Below, one piece after another: positions 15,262 through 19,061 of a DNA stretch of 19,061 nt. The position numbers and the translations under genes are program-made. This stretch comes from an uncultured Lachnospiraceae bacterium (GTDB taxonomy: Bacteria; Bacillota; Clostridia; Lachnospirales; Lachnospiraceae): contig CACXGR010000097.1 in the NCBI GenBank assembly GCA_902767235.1, positions 1 to 19,061 of the forward strand, in the 5' to 3' direction. The notes beneath the pieces are model-generated. The model was not told where the DNA came from. It did not search any database and saw nothing but the letters and a program-made list of their open reading frames with translations. The stretch's first letter is position 1, and each line of letters starts with the position of its first letter.

Positions 15262-15804
15262 ATGGGTATTTATGATTATGTGATCAAGAACGGAAAAGGT
15301 GAAGATGTTGCTATGCGTGATTACGAGGGAAAGGTCCTTCTGATCGTGAACACCGCCACCGGCTGCGGCTTTACGCCTCAGTATGAAGCGATCGAGAAGA
15401 TGTATGAGAAATATCATGACAAGGGGCTTGAGATCATAGATATTCCCTGCAATCAGTTCGCCGGACAGGCGCCGGAGACCGATGAGGAGATCCATCAGTT
15501 CTGCACGCTCAAATACAACACACAATTTCCGCAGATGAAAAAGTCGGATGTCAACGGAGAAAATGAACCTCCTCTTTACACCTATCTCAAGAGCCAGCAG
15601 GGCTTCAAGGGATTCGGGAAGGGTCCTATGGCGCTGGCTATGTCGGCGATGCTGAGGAAGATCGACAAGAATTACAAGAACAATCCCGATATCAAATGGA
15701 ATTTCACCAAATTCGTAACAGACAGGCAGGGAAATGTGGTCGCCAGATTTGAGCCTACAGAAGATATGAAGAAAGTAGAGGCATGTGTGGCCGCTCTTCT
15801 TTGA
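15262..15804 (+). CDS. Glutathione peroxidase family thiol peroxidase
   Basis: 180-residue GPx/BtuE-family peroxidase that reduces hydroperoxides. It is the Cys form: NTATGCGFTPQ gives peroxidatic Cys35 (a TGC codon, no selenocysteine UGA). The rest of the active-site tetrad appears as Gln69 (NQFAGQAPE), Trp146 and Asn147 (WNFTKF). IPCNQF gives the conserved Cys63. Cys81 in QFCTLKYNTQFP is at the resolving position of 2-Cys GPx enzymes, so thioredoxin, not glutathione, is the likely reductant; this is inference from family knowledge. AAGGAG lies 7 nt or so before the ATG. The gene is alone between a terminator and a tRNA, with its own perfect promoter, so expression is probably high and independent. 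In an anaerobe it would serve oxidative stress defence. Confidence 0.95.
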   Translation: MGIYDYVIKNGKGEDVAMRDYEGKVLLIVNTATGCGFTPQYEAIEKMYEKYHDKGLEIIDIPCNQFAGQAPETDEEIHQFCTLKYNTQFPQMKKSDVNGENEPPLYTYLKSQQGFKGFGKGPMALAMSAMLRKIDKNYKNNPDIKWNFTKFVTDRQGNVVARFEPTEDMKKVEACVAALL

Positions 15805-15824
15805 CACGGATCTGTAAGAATGGA

Positions 15825-15857
15825 CCGCGGCGGGAAAACATATAAATCCCGCTGCGG
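15825..15857 (+). other. Long GC-rich hairpin after the GPx gene
   Basis: CCGCGGCGGGA (15825-15835) pairs along its whole length with TCCCGCTGCGG (15847-15857), with one G-T pair. The loop is 11 nt. An A-rich run follows on the plus strand in place of a U-tract, and no U-tract lies on the other side for the minus strand. It may stabilise the 3' end of the GPx mRNA; as a terminator it would be non-canonical. Confidence 0.55.
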
Positions 15858-15887
15858 CAAAAAAATATAAATAATTCAAAAAAAGAC

Positions 15888-15916
15888 TTGCATCGATATC
15901 GATGATGTGATAGATT
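15888..15916 (+). promoter_or_regulatory. Candidate tRNA-Glu promoter containing a palindrome
   Basis: TTGCAT (15888-15893), a 17-nt spacer, then TAGATT (15911-15916), 26 nt before the tRNA 5' end. The hexamers are only 3/6 and 4/6 matches. A perfect 14-bp palindrome (15891-15904) overlaps the -35 box and spacer. Confidence 0.45.
15891..15904. repeat. Perfect 14-bp palindrome CATCGATATCGATG
   Basis: The sequence equals its own reverse complement over 14 bp. It lies between the GPx hairpin and tRNA-Glu, inside the candidate tRNA promoter. It could be an operator for a dimeric DNA-binding protein or chance. Confidence 0.6.
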
Positions 15917-15942
15917 AATACATGCGTCAAGCAAAAAGAAAA

Positions 15943-16014
15943 GGCCCGTTGGTCAAGCGGTTAAGACGCTGCCCTCTCACGGCAGAATCATGGGTTCGAG
16001 TCCCGTACGGGTCA
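15943..16014 (+). tRNA. tRNA-Glu (anticodon CTC)
   Basis: The acceptor GGCCCGT (15943-15949) pairs with ACGGGTC (16007-16013), and the discriminator is A16014. The D arm contains GTCAAGCGGTTAAGAC. The anticodon arm is CTGCC-CTCTCAC-GGCAG, placing CTC at positions 34-36. The T arm is ATGGG-TTCGAGT-CCCGT. No CCA is encoded. It reads GAG codons. A strong terminator follows, so it is a single-gene transcript, or the end of a GPx readthrough transcript. Confidence 0.96.
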
Positions 16015-16016
16015 CT

Positions 16017-16048
16017 GAGCTGTCAGATGAACTGACAGCTCTTTTTTT
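16017..16048 (+). terminator. Intrinsic terminator of tRNA-Glu
   Basis: GAGCTGTCAG (16017-16026) and CTGACAGCTC (16032-16041) form a perfect 10-bp stem with loop ATGAA, followed by seven T. A very strong Rho-independent terminator that insulates the rimP operon. Confidence 0.96.
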
Positions 16049-16065
16049 GCCTTTTCAGGAAATGC

Positions 16066-16094
16066 TTGCATTTTTCCGAAAAGTGTGGTAATTT
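16066..16094 (+). promoter_or_regulatory. Candidate promoter of the rimP-nusA operon
   Basis: TTGCAT (16066-16071), a 17-nt spacer, then TAATTT (16089-16094), just after the tRNA-Glu terminator and upstream of the leader hairpin. The matches are weak. TATATT at 16107-16112 is an alternative -10 box but lacks a good -35. Confidence 0.35.
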
Positions 16095-16121
16095 TCTTAT
16101 GTTGAATATATTGTAGTGTAG

Positions 16122-16147
16122 AAGTGGGCTGGCAAGTCCACTTTTTT
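16122..16147 (+). terminator. Leader attenuator of the rimP-nusA operon
   Basis: AAGTGGGC (16122-16129) pairs with GTCCACTT (16136-16143), with one G-T pair and loop TGGCAA. T16142-T16147 form the U-tract. It has the form of an intrinsic terminator but lies inside the leader, 47 nt before the rimP start codon and after the tRNA terminator, so it most likely stops part of the transcripts before rimP. In B. subtilis, nusA is reported to be controlled by NusA-dependent termination in the same leader position; the parallel here is inference. Confidence 0.75.
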
Positions 16148-16194
16148 GATGCTCTGATTCATGAGCCCCTTGGGGCAGTCAGTGAAGGAGGAAT

Positions 16195-16743
16195 ATGGCC
16201 AGAAAGACATCAGGCAGAGCCATGATCGAAGAAGAAGCGGAGAAGCTTGCCGCACCGGTGGCCGTGAAGCACGGCGTATATATCTACGATGTGGAATATG
16301 TCAAAGAGGGTCCCGAGTATTATCTCAATATCTATATTGATAAGGAAGGCGGCGTCGGGATACTGGACTGCGAAGCGGTGAGCAGAGAGCTGTCGGATCT
16401 TCTTGACGAAGCGGACCTGATCAAGGAAGCGTATACACTGGTAGTCTCCAGCCCGGGACTCGGAAGAACGCTGACAAAGGACAGGCATCTTCAGAACAGT
16501 ATAGGAGAGAAGGTAGAAGGAAAGCTCTTTAAAGCGGACGCCGTGATCGGCGGCAAGGACTTTGAGGGTATTCTGCAGGCATGGGACAAGGACACGGTCA
16601 CGATCATGATCGAACCGCGTCAGCACACGGGCAAGAAAAAGAAAAAAGGCGGACAGGAGACGGAAACGCCTGCAAAGGAAGCCGCGGCTGTTGTTGTTCC
16701 GAGAAAAAACATTGCCGTATTGAGATTATATCTGGATTTCTGA
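16195..16743 (+). CDS. rimP: Ribosome maturation factor RimP
   Basis: 182-residue RimP, needed for 30S subunit maturation. The N-terminal alpha/beta domain covers about 1-95 (VAVKHGVYIYDVEYVKEG, YLNIYIDKEGG, DCEAVSRELSDLLDE). It ends with the family block VVSSPGLGRTLTKDRH. The C-terminal Sm/SH3-like barrel follows (IGEKVEGKLF to the final PRKNIAVLRLYLDF). The protein is longer than the common 150-155 residues because of a Lys-rich insert of about 25 residues (around 143-167, GKKKKKGGQETETPAKEAAA) between barrel strands. AAGGAGG at 16185-16191 is only 3 nt before the ATG, a tight spacing. It is the first gene of the operon with nusA and is downstream of the leader attenuator. Confidence 0.95.
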   Translation: MARKTSGRAMIEEEAEKLAAPVAVKHGVYIYDVEYVKEGPEYYLNIYIDKEGGVGILDCEAVSRELSDLLDEADLIKEAYTLVVSSPGLGRTLTKDRHLQNSIGEKVEGKLFKADAVIGGKDFEGILQAWDKDTVTIMIEPRQHTGKKKKKGGQETETPAKEAAAVVVPRKNIAVLRLYLDF

Positions 16744-16751
16744 GATAGGGA

Positions 16752-16773
16752 TGCGGTGCAGGGGATGACCGCA
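16752..16773 (+). other. Hairpin between rimP and nusA
   Basis: TGCGGT (16752-16757) pairs with ACCGCA (16768-16773) around a 10-nt loop. A second small stem, GGGT/ACCC (16781-16784/16792-16795), lies nearer the nusA ribosome binding site. There is no T-run. Function unknown. Confidence 0.4.
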
Positions 16774-16815
16774 CGTGGGTGGGTGCTGAGAACCCGGCCC
16801 GGAAAAGGAGACGAG

Positions 16816-18069
16816 ATGAACAAAGAACTGGAAGCTGCAATCGAAACGCTGGAAAAAGAAAAGAATATCAAAAGGGACATATTGTTCGAAGCGATCGAAA
16901 ATGCTCTTATGACAGCTTGCAAGAGCAATTTCGGCAAGGCTGATAATATCGAAGTATCAGTGGACAGAGATTCTTTTGAGTTTTCCTGCATCGCGCACAA
17001 GGAAGTTGTGGAGTCGGAGGAGGATGTGGAGGATAAGCTCCTGCAGATTCCGCTTGCGGAGGCTGTCAAATATGAGCCCGGCGCTGTAGTGGGCGACACG
17101 GTCAATGTAAAGATCGACAGCCAGTCATTCGGCAGGATCGCAACGCAGATCGCCAAGAACGTCATTCTTCAGAAGATCCGCGAGGAAGAGCGCAGCGCAG
17201 TATACAACGAGTTTGTTGAAAAGAATAAGAATATAATGACCGGCACGGTCCAGCGCCGGGACGAGCGCGGCAATATCAGCGTCGACCTCGGCCACGCGGA
17301 GGGACTTCTCTCCGAGAAGGAACAGGTCCCTTCAGAAAACCTCCGGCACGGGGACCGCATCAAGGTATTTGTCGTCGACGTGCGCAAATCAAACCGCGGA
17401 ACGAGGATCCTGGTCAGCAGACACCATCCGGATCTGGTCAAGAAGCTCTTTGAAGAAGAGGTTCCCGAGATCAAGGAAGGCGTCGTCAAGATCATGAGCA
17501 TAGCGCGTGAGGCGGGCAGCAGGACCAAGATCGCGGTGTGGTCCGAGAATCCCAACGTGGACGCCATCGGAACCTGCGTCGGTATGAACGGCGTTCGTGT
17601 CAACAATATCGTCAAGGAGCTCCGCGGAGAAAAGATCGATATCATCAACTGGGACGAGAACCCCGGAAATCTGATCCAGAATGCGCTGTCGCCCTCCAAG
17701 ATCGTGGCTGTATTCGCAGACCCGGAGGAGAAGACGGCGAAGGTCGTGGTACCGGACTTCCAGCTCTCACTTGCGATCGGCAGAGAGGGACAGAATGCCC
17801 GTCTGGCTGCCAAGCTCACCGGCTACAAGATCGACATAAAGAGCGAGACACAGGCAAAGGATGCGCCCGGTTTCCGCTACGAAGACTATGTGGATGAGTA
17901 CTACGATGACGACGAATACGAGGAGGAGTACGCCGAGGGCGAAGAGTATGCGGACGACGCAGAATACGCCGACGAGGCGGAGTATTCCGACGCGCAGGAG
18001 TCCTATGAGGAAGACTATGCTGCTGACGGAGCAGAGGAATCCGGGGAGCCGGATGATCAGAACGAGTAA
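16816..18069 (+). CDS. nusA: Transcription termination/antitermination factor NusA
   Basis: 417 residues. NusA binds RNA polymerase and nascent RNA and adjusts pausing, termination and antitermination. Layout: N-terminal RNAP-binding domain (about 1-125; EAAIETLEKEKNIKRDILFE at the start), S1 domain (about 135-200; GTVQRRDERGNISVDLG), KH1 (about 230-280) and KH2 (about 285-350; VVPDFQLSLAIGREGQNARL, holding the GxxG-type loop). From about residue 356 to the end there is an acidic tail of about 60 residues, dominated by Asp, Glu and Tyr, with three tandem hexapeptides (EYADDA, EYADEA, EYSDAQ). The frame is open from 16756, but AAAAGGAG at 16803-16810 and the family N-terminus select ATG 16816. 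It lies between rimP and ylxR as usual in Firmicutes. The leader attenuator could provide autoregulation. Confidence 0.96.
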   Translation: MNKELEAAIETLEKEKNIKRDILFEAIENALMTACKSNFGKADNIEVSVDRDSFEFSCIAHKEVVESEEDVEDKLLQIPLAEAVKYEPGAVVGDTVNVKIDSQSFGRIATQIAKNVILQKIREEERSAVYNEFVEKNKNIMTGTVQRRDERGNISVDLGHAEGLLSEKEQVPSENLRHGDRIKVFVVDVRKSNRGTRILVSRHHPDLVKKLFEEEVPEIKEGVVKIMSIAREAGSRTKIAVWSENPNVDAIGTCVGMNGVRVNNIVKELRGEKIDIINWDENPGNLIQNALSPSKIVAVFADPEEKTAKVVVPDFQLSLAIGREGQNARLAAKLTGYKIDIKSETQAKDAPGFRYEDYVDEYYDDDEYEEEYAEGEEYADDAEYADEAEYSDAQESYEEDYAADGAEESGEPDDQNE

Positions 18070-18100
18070 GCAGACGAAAAGCTGCTGATCTGCTTTATTT
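18068..18100 (+). other. Alternative hairpins between nusA and ylxR
   Basis: AAGCAGA (18068-18074) can pair with TCTGCTT (18089-18095), followed by TATTTTG, a weak terminator-like form. Alternatively AGCAG (18069-18073) pairs with CTGCT (18082-18086), and the two stems exclude each other. It may tune the ratio of NusA to the genes downstream. Confidence 0.35.
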
Positions 18101-18115
18101 TGTACAGGAGGCAAG

Positions 18116-18388
18116 ATGCTCAGGAAAATCCCGACGCGCAGATGTACCGGCTGCGGAGAAATGAAGGAAAAGAAGAGTCTGATCCGGATCGTGAGAACAC
18201 CGGAAGGTGAGATCATGATTGACAGGACAGGAAAGATGAACGGCAGAGGAGCTTATCTGTGCGATGACCTGTCCTGTCTTCAAAAAGCGAGAAAGAAGCG
18301 CTCTCTGCAGAGGTCTCTGAGTACAGATATACCGCCGGAGATCTTCGATGAACTTGAAAAGAGATGGGAGGTGCCGCAGGATGGATAG
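18116..18388 (+). CDS. ylxR: YlxR (DUF448) family RNA-binding protein, RnpM
   Basis: 90-residue YlxR family protein. The N-terminus PTRRCTGCGEMKEKKSLIRI holds the CxxC pair (Cys10, Cys13). GRGAYLCDDLSCLQKARKK holds the second pair (Cys49, Cys54) and a basic segment. The fold binds RNA; the B. subtilis protein was reported to bind RNase P RNA and to modulate RNase P (name RnpM), and this role is inferred here by homology. AGGAGG at 18106-18111 is 4 nt before the ATG. The 3' end overlaps the ylxQ start by 8 nt, in the normal nusA-ylxR-ylxQ-infB order, which suggests translational coupling. Confidence 0.94.
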   Translation: MLRKIPTRRCTGCGEMKEKKSLIRIVRTPEGEIMIDRTGKMNGRGAYLCDDLSCLQKARKKRSLQRSLSTDIPPEIFDELEKRWEVPQDG

Positions 18389-18695
18389 ACTTTTGTCTCT
18401 GCTGGGGATCGCCCAGAAAGCAGGCAAGACAGTGAGCGGTACTTTTATGTGCGAGAATGCCATCCGGGATCGCAAAGCTATGCTGGTGATCATTGCGCAG
18501 GACGCACAGAAAAATACCGTCAGTACGATCAGCAATAAGTGTGATCATTATAAAATACCGTTTGGCTTCTACGGAACCAAAGAAGCTTTAGGCCACGCCA
18601 TTGGCAAGGGGGAGCGTTCCTGCGTTGCTGTGACGGACCAGGGGCTGGCGAATAGCATAGATAAGCTGCTCAGCAGCGGGAAGAAAGAGGAGTAA
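18381..18695 (+). CDS. ylxQ: L7Ae/L30e-family ribosomal-like protein YlxQ
   Basis: 104-residue protein of the L7Ae/L30e/Gadd45 family, a probable kink-turn RNA binder associated with ribosomes or RNA metabolism. Visible family features are LLGIAQKAGKTVSG near the N-terminus, AMLVIIAQDAQKNT in the central strand and loop, and ERSCVAVTDQGLANSI near the end. The frame is open from 18348, but the family start is MDRLLSLLGIAQKAG at 18381, with GGGAGG at 18366-18371. The start codon lies inside the ylxR coding sequence. The stop sits next to the infB ribosome binding site, with no gap to infB. Confidence 0.93.
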   Translation: MDRLLSLLGIAQKAGKTVSGTFMCENAIRDRKAMLVIIAQDAQKNTVSTISNKCDHYKIPFGFYGTKEALGHAIGKGERSCVAVTDQGLANSIDKLLSSGKKEE

Positions 18696-19061
18696 ATGGC
18701 GACAGAGAATTTAGGTGCAAATGAAAACAAAAAGGCAGGAGAAGGCGTGAAAAGACCCAGGCCTGCAGACGGAAAGACTCCTGTAAAGAAGAAAAGGATC
18801 ATTATTGTGACCGGCGACGGCGCTCAGAAGGGCCGTCAATCTTCAGGACAGCGGGGTGCCTATTCTAGCTCGAGCAGATCATACTCCAGCGGAGGAACAG
18901 GTTCCTATTCTGCCGGCGGGCAGAAAAAAACGAGACCTTCCGGACAGGGAGGCAGTCAGGGAAGCGCGCGCAGAGACGGCTTCGGCGGCCGCACAAGGAC
19001 CGAGACGAAGGCTGCGCCTCACAAGATCATTCGCCCCAGCGTGAAGCCCACACAGATGGAA
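18696..19061 (+). CDS. infB: Translation initiation factor IF-2, N-terminal part (runs off the right edge)
   Basis: Partial: 122 codons, open to the last base. ATG 18696 follows the ylxQ stop directly, with AGAGGAG (18686-18691) as ribosome binding site inside the ylxQ end. The visible part is low-complexity, basic and rich in Gly, Ser, Gln, Lys and Arg (for example GAYSSSSRSYSSGGTGSYSA), with PVKKKRIIIVTGDGAQ near residues 30-45. The variable N-terminal region of IF-2 is typically disordered like this. The GTPase core is beyond the window, so the identification rests mainly on the conserved gene order nusA-ylxR-ylxQ-infB. The usual N-terminal IF2_N motif (VYELAKEL-like) is not at the start and would have to come later. 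Confidence 0.78.
   Translation, partial: MATENLGANENKKAGEGVKRPRPADGKTPVKKKRIIIVTGDGAQKGRQSSGQRGAYSSSSRSYSSGGTGSYSAGGQKKTRPSGQGGSQGSARRDGFGGRTRTETKAAPHKIIRPSVKPTQME

Noticed and set aside
15352..15372. A selenocysteine codon in the GPx active site
   Set aside because: The active-site codon is TGC (Cys35). There is no in-frame TGA.
16161..16194. A possible upstream reading frame starting ATGAGCCCC in the rimP leader
   Set aside because: It has no ribosome binding site, overlaps rimP out of frame, and looks like chance.
16777..16800. GGGTGCTGAGAACCC resembling part of a TPP riboswitch
   Set aside because: The second conserved element (CCTGATCTGG-like) and the rest of the THI fold are missing, and nusA is not a thiamine gene.

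Overview
The window looks like core chromosome from a moderately GC-rich Clostridia member (Bacillota), most probably Lachnospiraceae or a close relative. The pointers are the Gram-positive replicative polymerase PolC, strong AGGAGG-type ribosome binding sites, the gene order pyrH-frr-uppS-cdsA-rseP-ispG-polC, and the rimP-nusA-ylxR-ylxQ-infB operon. No phage, insertion sequence, CRISPR array or toxin/defence module is visible. The species assignment is inference.

Layout, left to right. (1) tRNA-Thr(GGT) with an intrinsic terminator. (2) A YigZ/IMPACT-family gene followed by the magnesium transporter mgtE. (3) A hairpin between mgtE and the convergent typA/bipA, the only protein gene on the minus strand. 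(4) A divergent typA/pyrH promoter region in which the two predicted -35 boxes overlap. (5) A long plus-strand cluster: pyrH, frr, uppS, cdsA, rseP, ispG, polC and a YARHG-domain membrane protein, ending at a strong terminator. It covers UMP phosphorylation, ribosome recycling, undecaprenyl-PP synthesis, CDP-diacylglycerol synthesis, intramembrane proteolysis, the MEP isoprenoid pathway and DNA replication. The dxr gene commonly found between cdsA and rseP in relatives is absent. (6) A single-gene thiol peroxidase (GPx family) unit with a perfect consensus sigma-A promoter. (7) tRNA-Glu(CTC) with a strong terminator. (8) The rimP-nusA-ylxR-ylxQ-infB operon, whose leader carries a terminator-like hairpin with a U-tract. 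infB runs off the right edge.

The window is mostly ordinary housekeeping sequence. I see no clearly new biological system. The points most worth a second look are the missing dxr, the polC-linked coiled-coil/YARHG membrane protein, the rimP-nusA leader attenuator (a likely NusA feedback site), the shared -35 region of typA and pyrH, the acidic repeat tail of NusA, and several small competing RNA hairpins at operon junctions. No stretch longer than 300 bases lacks an annotated element. All calls come from reading the sequence; no database search or folding program was run.
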